Assembly (NCBI RefSeq): GCF_040807025.1
Contig: NC_090981.1
Location: 47,151,817-47,215,816, forward strand
Direction of reading: 5' to 3'
Source of the DNA: Struthio camelus
Taxonomy: Eukaryota > Chordata > Aves > Struthioniformes > Struthionidae
Length of the DNA stretch: 64,000 bases
The notes beneath the pieces are model-generated. The model was given only the letters and a program-made list of their open reading frames with translations. It was not told the DNA's origin and did not search any database. The position numbers and the translations under genes were made by a program. Position 1 is the stretch's first letter. Each line of letters opens with the position of its first letter. Positions 12,601 through 25,697 of this stretch are shown here, piece by piece.

Positions 12601-12857
12601 CTCATGGCAGTCTCAACAGAAAACTCAGCCAGGCTGGATGCAAAATCTAATCTTTACTCACAATAAGAACAACTGTGCAGAAGGTGACAGCTGTGTAGGA
12701 GCTGGAGGGAAACAGGGAGATAGATGTCTGTGTCTAGTAAAACTGGGCACTGTTCTGATGGGAATGGTGAGGCTTAGGCTACTATTCTGGGCCCTCCTAC
12801 ATGCGTAATGAGGTGAAATGTGATCTCTTGAAGCCCAGACATGAAAAGGGTCTGGTT
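9612..12857. other. Unique non-coding sequence with a GC-rich block
   Basis: No repeat family was recognised. The part at 10430-10880 is GC-richer and holds overlapping open frames on both strands, including a 167-codon minus-strand frame (10332-10835). Its composition and lack of any recognisable motif argue for chance. The remainder is AT-rich with only short frames. Confidence 0.5.
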
Positions 12858-13740
12858 TCTGTGATACTGAGTTGAAGCTGTTCAATACGTTCATCAGTGA
12901 TGTGGATGATGACGCAGAAAGCCTCTCCAGCAAATCTACAAATCACACTAAATAAGGGAGAATGGCCTACACAGCGAATGGCAGGGCTTCAATCCAGAAG
13001 GACCTCAAGACACTTGAGGTTCAAGCCAGCAGCCACTCCATGAGGTTCAGCCAGAAGTGCAGCAGTTGGGATAACCCGAAGCACCTGTACAGGCCTGGGA
13101 AAGACTAGCTGGGTTGCAGCCCTGCTGCAAAGGACTTGGGGGGTTGCAGTGGACTACAGGCTGAGCCAGCAGGGCACTCCCCTCGTGAATAAGGCAACCT
13201 GCTTGCTGAGCTGCATTAACAGAAGAGTGGCCAGCACTCTTTTTTTATTCCTGTCTCCTCAGTGCTGGTGAGGTTGCACCTGGAATGGAGCCCAGTTCGG
13301 TTCAAGAGGGAATTTGGGAATCTGGTTCAGTGAAAGTCGATCAAGATGAAGAGGGCCTAGAGGACCTGACCTGCAAGAAAAGGCTTAGGGAGCTGGTGTT
13401 ATTTAATCATATGAAAGGGAGGCAAAAGAATAATCTAATAGTGAGCTACAACTACCCAAAGAGGACTTAACAGAGCCAAAACAGAGCTAAATTATTCTTG
13501 GTGGTGATAGATGATATAAAAAGGGGCAATGGCTAAAAACTGTGCTTTGCGAGGGTAGGAAAATTTCTTTGCAGTGCAACACTGGAGCAGGTTATCCAGG
13601 GAGGCTGAGGAATCTCAGCCTTGGAGGTTTTCAAGACTCATCCAGGCAAAGCCACAGCTGACCTGATCTAGTCTTGGTGACAATCCTGATCAGACGAAAG
13701 ACTTCCAGGCTCCCTTCAGTCAGCATTTCTGTAATTCCAA
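12858..13740 (+). mobile_element. CR1 LINE, 5'-truncated 3' part
   Basis: CR1 is a non-LTR retrotransposon, usually 5'-truncated on insertion. Around 12860-13000 the plus strand reads like the C-terminal half of CR1 reverse transcriptase, with LFNTFISDVDDDAES-like sequence, but the catalytic FADD-type motif is replaced. Stops and frameshifts follow. From about 13500 (aaggggcaatggc) to 13740 it matches the typical CR1 3' region: an 'acactggagcaggttatccagg' type stretch, 'cttggaggttttcaagac', then the final 'aggctcccttcagtcag..ttctgtaattc'. The copy is old, non-functional and without an intact frame. The left boundary is approximate. Confidence 0.9.
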
Positions 13741-16700
13741 GGTTACGTGATTCTACACATTGGGCACATGAGTGGTGTCCCAGTCACAGAGGGGCAAAGA
13801 GATCAGAGATAGTGAGCAGGTAAAATCCCTGTAGACAGCAGATCTGCAGATGAAATATATAGGAGCAAGTTATTAGTATTACTTGTTACTTTTTAGCCAC
13901 AGAAAGCAACAACTGTACTTAGAATGACTTTACATGGCCGTACAACCCTAAATCCTGCAAGCACGCAGCAGGGTTACAGTATTCTAGAGAAAGTGTCCGA
14001 AAGAGTGGGGCAACGAGCAATCCTGTCACAGATCTGGGCACTGAGCAGAAGTGAATTGCGAGCTCTTTGCATGTCTGTTCTTTCCCTGTGCGCAGAGCAG
14101 GGTAAAAAGGGGCCTGAGGCAAGGAGAAGAGGGCATCATTAACGAGACTTGGGTTTGACTGGAACTGGAATCCTTTTAGTGAGGTGCTAAGTATATGTCC
14201 CCTCCCTTCTCCTGGGAAACGAGAAAGACCAGTCTGCGGTTCAGCAGTGTCCCTGCAATGCTGCGGTACCTGTCTGTGCTGTGCTGCGAGCGCCAGGTTG
14301 CTCCTCCTGTTCCTCACATGCTGACCAAGCCTCTGTCCTGACTTGTTGCCCCTGGGCTTTGACAAGGCAGTGGGAGCAGCGGGTCCACACATGGCCCACA
14401 GGGCAGTGAGTCCCATGCTGGGCAGGATTTAGCCCATGAAGTGCTCTCCTGCTGTATAAGGAGCACCTCGGAAAGAGGGCTGAGTGACCTGGAGGAAGGA
14501 TCTGCTACTCCTCATTTCAAAAATCTCTTTTTGAAGCCTGCAAAGCAATGTAAGACACAAAGGGTAAGCTTCGTCTGCTTCAGTTTCTGTCTTTTGGGGG
14601 TTTTGTTATACACCACGTGACTGTGGGCATACTGCCTAGTTTGTGATGAGGAAAGGCAGCTGCTCCCTCCAGGTCATTTCTGACATAACATGATGAAGCA
14701 AGCAGTGCGTTGTACCTGGGCTGTGAACAAACAGGGGATCTCAGTTTCCAGTTGACAAATACATCCATCCACTTAGGGTTTTTTATTTTTCTAATCTGGG
14801 GAGCAAATCTCCCATTACAGTGTATTCTCCATGTCCCCAGGCCCACATATATTTTCCAGCAGCTCGCCTCAGCATTCCACATTATAAAATCAATCTCTAT
14901 TTAAGTAAGAGGAGGATATTTATTTCTTAATTTTTTAATAATGTATTTTGTGATTTGTTACAGCTCTCAGTGTTGTATTATTTATTTATTATGCCTATAG
15001 GGTGCCTTGCCACATGGTAATAGAGGAGGTAGAGGAATTAGAGACCTAAGCAAAACCAAGTTCAATAATTTTGCTGCACTGTAGGACTTGGGCTAAAATT
15101 AACAAAAGAGCAAAACTATAATGCAGTGACAATACCATAGTGTTTTTGCTCCAGAGTTTGTACTAAGCCAATGAAAGTAAGCTAAAAATACAGAAAGATC
15201 AATCATCACTGAAAGCAAAAATCAGAACTGGATCTTAATATAGCTCCCATGGTACTTCAGAATCCTATGAAGGAGTTATTTGTTCCGGAGTTCTTGTAAG
15301 TTAATTGTAAATTTGCATAGATACCTGAATGAAACAAATATCAAAGTTTCCTTTTCCTTTCTTGTCTTCTCTCTGCAAAGATGATTCTCTTTCAAAATAC
15401 ATTCAGAAATCCTCAGCTCAGAGAAAGGAGGCTTGCTTTAGCTTACAAAATACATTTTTATTAGGTGATGTTTCAGCCCGGTTCATTCAGTGGCAAAGCT
15501 TTCATCAGCTTCAATAGGGGTAGGGTTTAACCAAGTTAATTTATCACTGAAATCTGAAAAGCTGAAAAGCAAGAGTCTTAGGCCTTGTCTACATTGTATG
15601 CTAACCCTCAGGAAAGTCATGGTTATACCTGATGAGGCATGATAGCTACTGCACGCCTGCCTTGTCCATGTTCGTACACTGCTGTTATGCATCCATCTGA
15701 ACAAGGGTTGCGTACAGTGCAATAAACACTGCCGTTATCTGGGCTCATAGCCCAAGGTTCACAGCCTTGCACTTGCTGGCTCACAGTGCACTCTCATTCT
15801 CCACACGCCAGCAGATGAGCACTCCCCTCTTGGGACCTAGGGCTGGGCAGACTGCTGCCCAGGAGGCTACCCCGCTTGTGAGGTGGGCATATAATGTTAG
15901 ATGCCGTTAATATGTATCCTTGGCTGAAGTTCCTGCTTTTTGTGGGGACAGCGCTGGTCATCCACACCCCTCCACAAACAAGTGCCAGAAGGCATTATGA
16001 TAGGTGTATCTCAGAGGTGACTTTAGAGCCAATGAAGAAAGAAGCAGCAGTTGACAGTAAGTAGTGACCATAGCAACAGCTGATGGGTCCGTGGGGAACA
16101 GAGGCCTGAATCAAGGAAAAGAGCTGCTTTTATTAGTGGGAGCTTCCTATGCAGAGCCAGGGCTATACACGGGACCCCACCAAACTGAAAACAAGTGTGA
16201 CCAGCAGTGACTGAGAACAGTTGCATGAAGAAAGGCAAAGCATTATATTAGGACCCTCCCTCAGCAAGCTGAATGAACGAGCCAATAATGATCCTATAAT
16301 ATATTGCTCTTGTGTTGTGGGAACTGGCAACCGCAGGCACACAAACCTAATTAGCTCAGGCAAACCAACCTGCTGACAGGGCTGGACTCCTTCCACTGCG
16401 CTGAATGACAAAGCAATCATTACTGGACTGTCCAGGCCAGCTCAGATTAGGGATGATCCAATACACACTCTACTGCTCCAGCTGATGAGACTTTAACCTT
16501 ATGTGCCTCGGAGAAGAGGCAGTTTGACTGCAGCACTTAGGAAGTGCAGGTTGTCTGTGCGATGCACCGTTGGCAGTACCTACATGGTGGTGCTAACAGC
16601 TTAACTTGTTTGACTGTTGTGTTCTTCAAATTGCATATGCAGTTGGGTAACACTAGGTGTTTCACATTGGTTGGGGAAATAAGGTGGAGCGGTCTGAGAT

Positions 16701-19339
16701 AGACTGCGTTGTTAAAAATTACGAATGAGGACTTAATTACGGACAACCAACAAATGAGCCTGATGGTGCCACAGGACATGCTACAGCAAAGGAAATAATG
16801 GAGGCCATTTTCACTGCATGTTTGAGGTGCAGAGTGAGTCCGGTGTGGCTGACTAATGGAACTGTCTGGCAGTTCTGGGCTATTGGGCAGATGGGAATGC
16901 AATAAAGCTAGTGTCTAAAACTTAGATGTAGTGTTTTTGTATGTATGAAAAAATAAAAATCCTTTCTCTTCCAATTTATAAAAAAGAGTCTTATGGAAAA
17001 GCAGGTTGCCAAAACCTGTGAAAATTTCTGCTGTCTTTTTTACTGATTATGACAATACAAATCATCATCTGACATCCTTCTTGGTGCACTGGATCTGGTC
17101 TAGGGAGGAGCTGGAGCTGCCGGGAATTGGCAGTTTATTGATTGTTTCCCTCAGGAACCATTTACCAGACTTAGCAAAGCTTGTTAAGGTGGAGGTGATT
17201 CAAATTTCTCAAGGTTTGACTGTCTGGCTCACAAACTTAAATTCCTCTGATATTTTTGTGAAACTCCATGCCTCATTCCCTCCTCTCAAGGTCGTGTTAG
17301 ATGTATTTTTGGCTGTTGCGTCTTCTCTTTTGTTTCTCCAAGTCCATGAACACTCCTGGCCTCCACAGGTATATCCTTTTTCAGCACTATTTCTCTGTTG
17401 CTGTGAATCCTGTCACTGACCATGACAGTGGTCTCAGCTGCCAGTCCCGAGTGTCATACTTCAGGATTTACTCCATAAGTCCACTGTGAAATCTCTGCCT
17501 GTTGAACTTTTCTGTGCTGATTCAGATATCAGAATAATATGAGGACCAATTATTTGGGTTTTTTTCTGCCTTCTGGAGCTCATGAAATGATGAATAATTA
17601 GGCAGAGATTTCAAATTCCAGCAGCAAAAGAGTGAGGAATCTCAAATCCTACCTGGAATATTTACAGAGGAAAAAATAAGTTTTACTACTCAGCAGGAAC
17701 AGTTTCAGTTTATTAGAGGCATTCATATTGCAAACCCATGCTCATCCTGGCTCTGTTGATGGGTTGGTGCTGAAAAGGGCTTCTTCACTTACGTGGCTGC
17801 TCAGAAGTCAACACGGTTCATTGCAGAACTGATTGATTGCTGGTAATCACAGGCTTCTGGGACATCGTCTTGACTCCTTGTCTTCTCTCTCTCTTCTCCT
17901 GAGAAATTTGCTTGTCTTCATTCGCTTTGGCTTCAAGTTGCACAGTGGTCATAAGATGCTCTCTCCACCATACACTAGTGCATAAGTATTTTAAGGACAA
18001 TTGTTCTGCATCAAATATAGGGCGAACTTGAGAACTGCAGTTTGGGTGAAACGACATATGTTAAGCAAGGGGATAAGAGGCCTACGTTGCAATGTCTAGG
18101 CTTCAAGACACAGAAGATCAATGTTACAGGGCCAAGTGGTACAAAGAATAGTATCCATTGCATTTATAGGCTTATGTTTGAGGTGGATGTCCATGCCTAT
18201 TGATAACCTCCATATTCTTCTTACTGATAGAGACAACCTGCCTCAGCAGTGTGGTAATTATCTAGCTACAGGACTAGACACCTGGTGTGAACATGTACTG
18301 TAGGAAGGAAGAAAACTTGGACAGAGCATGAGGTTAGCACGCAGTAAAGATAGAGTCTTTGTGTGACAACCCTGTTCCTTGTGGATTGCCTATTTTTATT
18401 GTGTTAACACAGATGAGATGCAGGACTATATGGAAGTGATATATGAAATGAATAGGAATATCTGTTGACTTTGAAGACTCTTTTTGTTCTGAACACACCA
18501 CACTGGAGGCTGTTGGAATTAAAATTAAAAGTTAACTCTTGATAGTCCTAAAGATTTTTTCAGCCTAAAGATTTTTCCCTCTATCAGTAGCCTGAATCAT
18601 ACCTGAGAGGAGCTTCTAAGAAACTATTCTGCATATCATTTACTCCCTTGAATGGGATAGTCCCTTGACAGTCTGTGCAGTTGTCACTGATCCTCAGAAT
18701 TAAGGGCCTGGTTTTCTCCCATTTGCAACAAAAAGTTGAGTGTAACTTATAGGCAAAGTAAAGAAATTTGAGTAATGATCTTCATTCAGACGCTTACTAA
18801 TTGGCTTCAGGCAGCCAAAGCTGGTTTGAGCCAACTTCATCTGGTTCAGTTTCAACCAGCCAAAAGCTCTCCAGCTCATGAAAGTCAGAGATGAATCTTT
18901 GGTATGAACAGTTCAAAGTCTGACTCAATTCAGAGGGAATTCTGACTAGCTAAATTCCTTACAAGTAAAGTGGAACATATCCTTTGCTGAGGCAAAACAG
19001 TGTCTCTCTTTCTGTTTAGCCTCAGGAGCTTGTGCTGGGAACAGAAAATGTGCTTTGACGTCAGTGCTTCCCAGCAGCCCTGCTGACTAGCTGAACCGCA
19101 TAGGCAGTCTCCAGCAGCACAAGTACTCTCCTCCGTCTGTAGCAGATGTCATGCTCCCTTCCCAACCAGTAAGACTTACTTTCTGATTCTACAGTCATCT
19201 CCCAACACTGTTACATTCTTGATCTGATTTTGGACATCAAATGCTGTCACTCTGACTGAATGAAGGGCTACATCATATACACTCAGCAACGTCCGTTTCC
19301 CTCTTGCAAGTAGGTATTCTGGTGCTTCATCGTCTCACC
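13741..19339. other. Mostly unique non-coding sequence
   Basis: No known gene or clear repeat was seen. A TTATT-rich AT tract lies at about 14915-14995. Open frames at 13919-14416 (minus, 165 codons), 16537-16902 (minus) and 17006-17419 (plus, 137 codons) have no recognisable domain. A patch at 18702-18770 (starting aagggcctggttttctccc) resembles the degenerate dispersed repeat at 9508-9567. Confidence 0.5.
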
Positions 19340-19870
19340 TCACTTATGCCATGACAAAAGAAGAAAAGAAATATCCTGCTGAGCCCGAAAGACAATTCGT
19401 CCATCTCAGTATTCTGTCTTTTGACAGTAGATGCTGTGTTGGGAGAGCTTATGAGCCTGGGCAATATGTGTATCTGCATGCACATTTCCACGCACTCCCC
19501 CAGCATCCACAGTTGATATATTATGGGATGCTAGAGGGCATCTCCTTTTGTAGTTCTTTTAGTATCTCTTTAAGGATCTGTTGTCCACGAATTTGTCTAA
19601 TCGCACGTGGAAACTGCTGACGCCGTCCGCCTTCACCACTTCTTGTAGCAACAAATCCCAGGTGTTCACTGCTGACTGCATAAAGAAGGATTTTGCTTCG
19701 TCTGCTTTAACCTGATCTACTAGTTTTAATGAGTGCTCCCTAGTTCTAATGTTATAGGATTTAGTGAATAACAGTTCTGAAGTCACCTTATTACTGCCTT
19801 CATGATTTTGCAAATGAAATTGTTTCTTTCCATTGCTAGAAAGTAAACATCCCACAGCAATGCCTGAGAT
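19340..19870 (-). mobile_element. Ancient CR1/L3-like LINE 3' end
   Basis: Read on the minus strand, this has the pattern of old CR1/L3-type LINE tails: a 'ggatttgttgctacaagaagtggtgaaggc' type stretch near 19650, then 'gattagacaaattcgtggac', and near the 3' end 'agacagaatactgagatgga' followed by a ggctcagcaggatatttctt-like terminus close to 19360. These correspond to the features usually written as 'equivalent of gaagtggtgggt..', 'agattggacaaattc' and 'ggtctgacccagtatggc'. A 105-codon minus frame (19559-19876) is incidental. The element is highly diverged and pre-dates the typical CR1 copies. The exact family is uncertain. Confidence 0.65.
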
Positions 19871-20404
19871 TTCCATTCCCTTTGTCGCTTCGGGAAGCTG
19901 GAAGTCACAGATTGCAGTGCACTTTTAAGAGAGCAGCATATGTTTTAGACCAGCCTTTTGATGATGAGTGGTATTTTCAGAAGGTTAGCTGCTCAGCTTC
20001 TCAAAGGTGCTTGCCACAATTAACATCTGTGCCTAGGGATAGGGATTAGCTACTTTCCTAGCTCGAGTGCTTGTGAAAACACTGCCAGGTACACATCTGC
20101 AATTTTAAGTGCCAATATGCCTTTGAAAATTCATAGGTCCATTTTGAAAGCCGAGGGTTGCTGCAGTTTGCATAGATACTTTTCTTATAGGAACCAAATG
20201 TCTTGCTGTGTTTTTGAAAGATTCACCCAAAGACTGATTTTCGTTAGAGCTCCTTACTACTGAAATATGTGGCACAACTTTCAGAAGAGTGCAAAACATT
20301 TTGATGGTGATCTTCAGGAAGTCTGGCTGTGTATGATGGCATCACAAACTAGTCTGTATTAACATACTCTAAATGGGAATGGAAATCTTTAGAAATCTGC
20401 CCCT
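19871..20404. other. Non-coding sequence with faint repeat traces
   Basis: Several short phrases of the type 'ttttcagaag' and 'tttgaaaatt' recall an old sauropsid dispersed repeat, but none can be delimited. No gene is seen. Confidence 0.35.
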
Positions 20405-20545
20405 AAAGATCTGTGTATCAATTTCTCCCTCTGGAAACCAGAGAGAATAAAATAGGATGACCCCAAAGGGAATGTATACATATTAATTAACCCAAGTTTG
20501 TAAGGTGCTTGGAGATAAAATGCATTACGGGACTCTGGGAACAAA
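20405..20545 (+). mobile_element. MIR/CORE-type SINE fragment
   Basis: The plus strand shows the MIR-like order: 'tgtatcaatttctccctctgg' (the 'cctcagtttcccc' region), an 'aataaaataggatgacc' stretch, then 'attaattaacccaagtttgtaaggtgcttggaga' near the 3' end. MIR-type elements are old tRNA-derived SINEs. The promoter boxes at the 5' end are not recognisable here, so this is a core-to-3' fragment. Confidence 0.65.
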
Positions 20546-23306
20546 GCCAAAACACAACTCCCTGCTGGAGCCCAGAGTATTCCTGTGTTGCTCTACCACA
20601 GGAACGATCTTTAGATTCTCTTAAATCTGTTGGCTGCCTGTGTTGCTTTATTTTATCTTAGTTGTTGGAAAACAACTTGCTCAAGGCCTTGAGTCAGCGA
20701 TAAACAACTTTTTTAAATAAAAAAACATGGCACACCCAATAGATCAACTGACCTTTAACCCTGAACATAAAACTGAGAAATGCGTTGCTATTTGCTTTCT
20801 GAGGCAACTCTCTGCTCCTTTGCATCCTCATGTGGTGCTGCTGGTGTTACTCTGAGCTAAGCTAGTACAGTGCCACAGTGGTTCAGACTCTAAATAACTT
20901 GTAGGCTTCATCTCCTGAAGCATGTTAATAGGTTAAGTTCACTTCACAATTGCTAATTTTATATTATTTCAAAGGATAATCACATATTTATGTATTATTT
21001 ATTACACAAATCTAGAATTATACATTATTTACAGCAGTATTAACAGCATTTATTATTTATTATGTTACTGTATTAATATATATTATTTCAAGTAAGACTT
21101 TTTCCACTGATGTTTGTTGATTCCAGTTATTGGACTTAACATTCTACAGAGTAGACAGTACCGTCCTATGGGTTCAGGCTGCTGAAATCTAATTACATTG
21201 GTCAAGAAATGCCATTCACTTTTGCCTTAGAAATATTTTATAACTCAGGGACGCATTGTGGTTAGCTGTGCTTGGGTAAAAAGGAACAGAAAGAGGGCTG
21301 TGAGATATCTGCCTTTCCCATCTATATAGTGTACTATTGCAAAGGTCAGTTCCATAATCCCAACTTTCTTTCTGTGTGCAAGTCTCGACAGAGCCTTAGA
21401 CTGCTGCAGCTACTACAGATACCCAAAGAAATGGAGGCATGCCTGTCCTCTTCCTTTTGCTCCCTCAGCTGGAAGCCAGAATCATGGCAAACATGTTGCA
21501 AAAGCCCTAGCTGACACTAGACACTGCTTGACACCACAGAGTGGGTTAGGGAGGTGATTTCTTGAAATAACATTTCTGCAGCAATAAAAGCTGTAGCTTA
21601 CATGTGGTTAGACCCTCACAAAAATGCCCTTGCCAGAATAAATTATTTTGCTGGGGAACAGAACTACACCAAAAAAAGTCACTTCCAGTCCTGTGTGGCT
21701 TAGCCTCACTAACAGACCTCTTCTCTTCTCTTGGAGGGATGGAGTTCAGCATTGTCTGTCTCTAAGAAGATCTGCTCTTAAGTAAATCAGAAATAGATCA
21801 TAAGTGATTGTGAAAGGCTGGAAGACAACCCTGTAGCAGAAATAGGGACTGAGCCTGAGCAGAAATTTCAAAACAGTGGTGGCTTTAACCACAGTCCTAT
21901 CCCTTCTCAGAAGCACTGGCAAGCTTCTCCTTTAAAGCACTGAGCGGAGACTCCTAAACCTTGCATCTTTAAGTTGTCTTCAAAGCCCATTTGCTGTTCC
22001 CATCCAGATAAATGTACTAGCCTGCCTCTTCATATGTAAGGCAATTTATGGCTGAAATCCAGAGTCTGGTTTGCATAAGCATGGGTGGGCTTTTTCAGGC
22101 AGTATTTCCTCTGTTTTATATCTCACTCTTTCCAGCTCCACCACCTTGCTTTAGAAGGCACCACTGGCCACATTCCCATTGGCCAGCGTGCTGGCTCGCA
22201 GCTTCTCCCTTCAGCTCTCATTGTGGGAGTTTCTGAAGTCTCTGGAGAGGATTCTGAAGGAGTCTCTAAGACCTCCTTCACATGGTGCTCACCATGTAAA
22301 TATTAAAGAAAGTAGTCAAGCTCCTAACCCTAAATAATCTTTAATGAAAGCATTCTTCTACGTGGGTTCCAGATATAGTCTGAGGCTCTGAAGGCCTTTA
22401 GTGGCCTAATCTAGTTTGCTGATCACTATTTTGAACCTGATTAACCTGCCCAGCAATCTTTATGCTCATGGAGTGCATTATTCTTGTCCTATTCTCTTTA
22501 GTTTCTCTGTCTTTTTGTCTTTGGTTCCCTATATCCTATGTAATTGATTCTCTGTAACCAGTCTTCTTTAGCATGTCACAGTCCACTTCTCCCTTTCTAA
22601 TCTTTTTAGCCTGCTTGACTATTCAGCCTTTTCTGGTTTCACTGTCTGCACCTGGTACACTAATACTGTCTCATTCTTCCTATGTCAGAAAAGCAATTGT
22701 GCATCCTGGTTGATCTTCATACTTTTCCTGACTCATTCCTAGTAACTGTGATGGAAAAACAGCTGTTTATCTCAATTAAGTTTTGATTGCTAATTACCAT
22801 CTACCTGCCACTATTATTCAGTTTCCTCCAATGTCCCCTTCAGCTATTTTCTATGCTATTTTTTCACCTGGTTTCCATGAGAACCATCTCACTATATCTC
22901 TATCCAGCCAGCCTTGCCGTGTACTTGGTTGCTGTTAGGAAAGAGTAATCAGAGAACTGCTTACTTTCCAGTAACATTTGAATTTGGAGCTTCTAATGTT
23001 CCAGCAATGCTCAGAACATGGAGTAGGAGTCACTTCCTCAAAATGTATCCAGGACTTCCACATATGGATATCCTTCTATTCCGTATATTTGGAATCCTAC
23101 CCCATGGCATACCATTATTCTATACCCAGACTGTCCAAAATCTTTTCAGACTTACAGCAGATCTTCTACTGTGCAGGGACCAAGGACAAAGAGGATGATT
23201 CAGTATCCTTTTCCTTGGACAGCCAGCTAGCTTCCTTGCAAATATCAAACAATTGTTTAGTAGGCAGTTGGACTTCCCATATGACTTCTTTCTTCTTTTT
23301 TTGCAG
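20546..23306. other. Non-coding sequence with AT-rich tract
   Basis: A degenerate TTATT/TATTTATTA tract at about 20955-21105 is the most AT-rich part and could be a matrix-attachment-like or simply low-complexity region. A pyrimidine-rich stretch lies at about 22480-22800. No gene or repeat family was recognised. Confidence 0.5.
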
Positions 23307-23528
23307 ACCGCACTTGTGAGAGCTACCTCTGGAGGGTCACTGCACCCTTCACTTGCAATGATACACCATTTCCATGAAACAGCAAGACAGAAGAGGAGAG
23401 GTTGCTTATTACCAAGGGGGTACGTAGCTCTCTGGCAAAGAGCACCAATGGGCCAGGTTTCGAGGAGGTTCTCAGCTACTCAGTTTCGGGGAAGCAGGGT
23501 TGCTGGCACCCTTCAGGAGCATGGGCAG
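23307..23528 (+). other. Candidate exon, 222 bases, open in one frame
   Basis: A strong acceptor (pyrimidine-rich tctttcttctttttttgcag ending at 23306) and a consensus donor (CAG/GTGAGT at 23529) bracket 222 bases. This is 74 codons exactly, so the exon would be phase-neutral. One frame is open throughout and lies within a longer 202-codon open frame at 23253-23861, the longest in the window. The peptide has no recognisable domain and the open frame continues past the donor, so coding function is unsupported. It may be an exon of a long non-coding RNA or a chance pairing. Confidence 0.3.
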
Positions 23529-25659
23529 GTGAGTGAGCCCTCAGAAATTTTTGAGTGGCAGTGCACTAAAGCACAACACAACTGCAAGGGAGAACAAATT
23601 AAAGACAACCTTTTGGGAAGACCAGAAACACGTCTGATACTGTTGTTCCTGTTGCCAGTAATTTGTGTGAAAAACACAGTACAAAATAACGGCATGTTAT
23701 GTACAGCCTATAAGAAAAACAGTATTAAAGGACTGTTCATGATTGCTAAACACTGTAAGAGAATTCGCAAAGGTGTCCTTCACCACACAGTGAGTAAAAA
23801 TGCAACACATTTAAATACTACTAGTTGGTCTTGGCCTGTGTCGAGAGTTTTTAAACATTAATAGTTCAGTTTTTGGCAATGTGTGCATCACAAGTCTTGT
23901 CTACCTACAGCTTTGCAACAACATTGATAATGACGTCTTCAAAACACTGGAGTTCAGTTAGTGGAACTTCCCTCTGTATGGAAGCACTTGTTTCAGTTCA
24001 GGACTTACTTCAGTTTAGGGATATAGCCCTTAAACTAAAGGGGAGAAGTAAACAGCTGGAGGGCAGTACTTCACACTGCTCCATGCAAGGTTTCTGAGAG
24101 CATCTCCTAACTTCATCTGATATCTATCCTAAACTGGAACACATGCACTGAAGTACAATGCCTGTGCAGATGTCTGCATCAGTTAAGACAGTCAGTTTAA
24201 GGTAACCTGTGCAAGCGTCATTTAAGAAAAGTCCAACATGCGGCCAGAAAATCTTTGACAAGCTAAGCTAGAGTCTCTTGTAGCGCTGCTTGTTATTAGT
24301 TATTACATACTTGAACTCATCTGTAAAAAAGGAAGGGGCAAACTCCAGTTTTTAGGCAAATAGTGGATAATTGCAATGAATGCTAGACAAGATGAATACA
24401 AAGTAATTGATAAGGAAAAACTCCAAATATTGCATTTTTAGCAAGGTTTCCTAAGAAACGGACTCTTGTGCACTCTGGTACACGCTCTCGGACGTCTCTC
24501 TCTCTCCTTCTCAGTAACTTTCCAGCTCATTGACCGGTTTTAATCACAGTTGATTGCAGGGTAAAGGCCTCAGAGATTAAGTCTCTACATGCTTAGTGAA
24601 AATAAGCAACTAGATAAGCAACCAGTGCCCCCTTATCCTTCCCTTCTTTCTCTAGGGAATCACTAGTGTTGAGGTTCCTGGGCAGGATCAGAGGTGGAGA
24701 AATAGACAAAACAGGAAAAGGTACTGAGAGGAGAGAGGAAATTTGACTGTTAGCAAGGGGAGAGTGACATCTTAGCTCCTGAGAGCAGAGAGAAAAACAC
24801 ATTTTTGGCATCTGTAGAGTAGAGGCGAATGGGGTATGAGGAAGATTTAATGAACCCTAGATCAATATCTCTTTCAGACTAGATTATTGCTTCTAACCTA
24901 TTTTGGCTTGAAGTTTGTTGCTGCTGGGTTGGACCAGGGGAAGGAATGGTATGTCCCAAAACATGTCCACTTTATCCAACTGCATTAGTTTGTCTAAGAA
25001 AAGATATTACTTCTCACTTCAAAAGCGTTTGTATCCTATCCTTAGGCCAACCACACCACTGCTGTTAAATTGTTGGCCTCTTCTATTTAATTTACTGCGT
25101 GCTACCTTATGCTTCCAATGTGTTTTCAGTAGCTGGTAAGTTGACCTGGACTAAATTCAGCCTGTAATCAAGGTAAGAAGATCTGTCTCCCACATGTAGC
25201 CCATTAGACTAGCTAGGAAGGTTTCAGATACAAGTATTCGATGGAATAGGCTTCTTAATAACACTGTGCTGTGGACAAGGAGTCTTGGCTTGTAACAAAC
25301 TGAGGGTATGAAGCTTGTACAAACGTCAGGATTTTTATTTCCCAATATTACTGGATTTTCTTTAAAACTTTTCATCTCTTCTTAGCTCAGTGACTTCCTA
25401 TATTCCTTCATGAGATGTATTTGTCCCACATATTCCTGCAGCGAGGCAAATGCACACGCAAAGGTGGGGCAGTTCTGAGAGGGAAGGATCAGAGCAATTA
25501 GAAAGACGCTGCCTTTGTCACACTAGGGAGTTCGCGCCTAATATTAAGATGATATTGTCAAATGCACTCTGATGGCAAACAAGGCTTGTTGAGGTTTTTG
25601 CTTGCTTTTGTGTTGTAAGGCTTGTAATTTTGAAGCTAGCTTACACGTACACACTAACG
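23529..25659. other. Unique non-coding sequence, nothing recognised
   Basis: No repeat family, RNA gene or conserved domain was seen. Frames of 72-74 codons here are chance-like. Confidence 0.5.
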
Positions 25660-25663
25660 TCCA

Positions 25664-25697
25664 CCACTGACTTCACTGGTAGTTACATTTGGTCCAG
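25664..25697. repeat. Degenerate dispersed repeat patch
   Basis: 'cactgacttcactgg' followed by 'atttggtccag' (25687-25697) repeats the arrangement at 54742-54779, where 'atttggtccag' is identical. This suggests two old copies of one short dispersed family. Confidence 0.35.

Noticed and set aside
13919..14416. 165-codon minus-strand frame as a gene
   Set aside because: No recognisable domain, no matching splice sites, and the composition looks like translated non-coding DNA.
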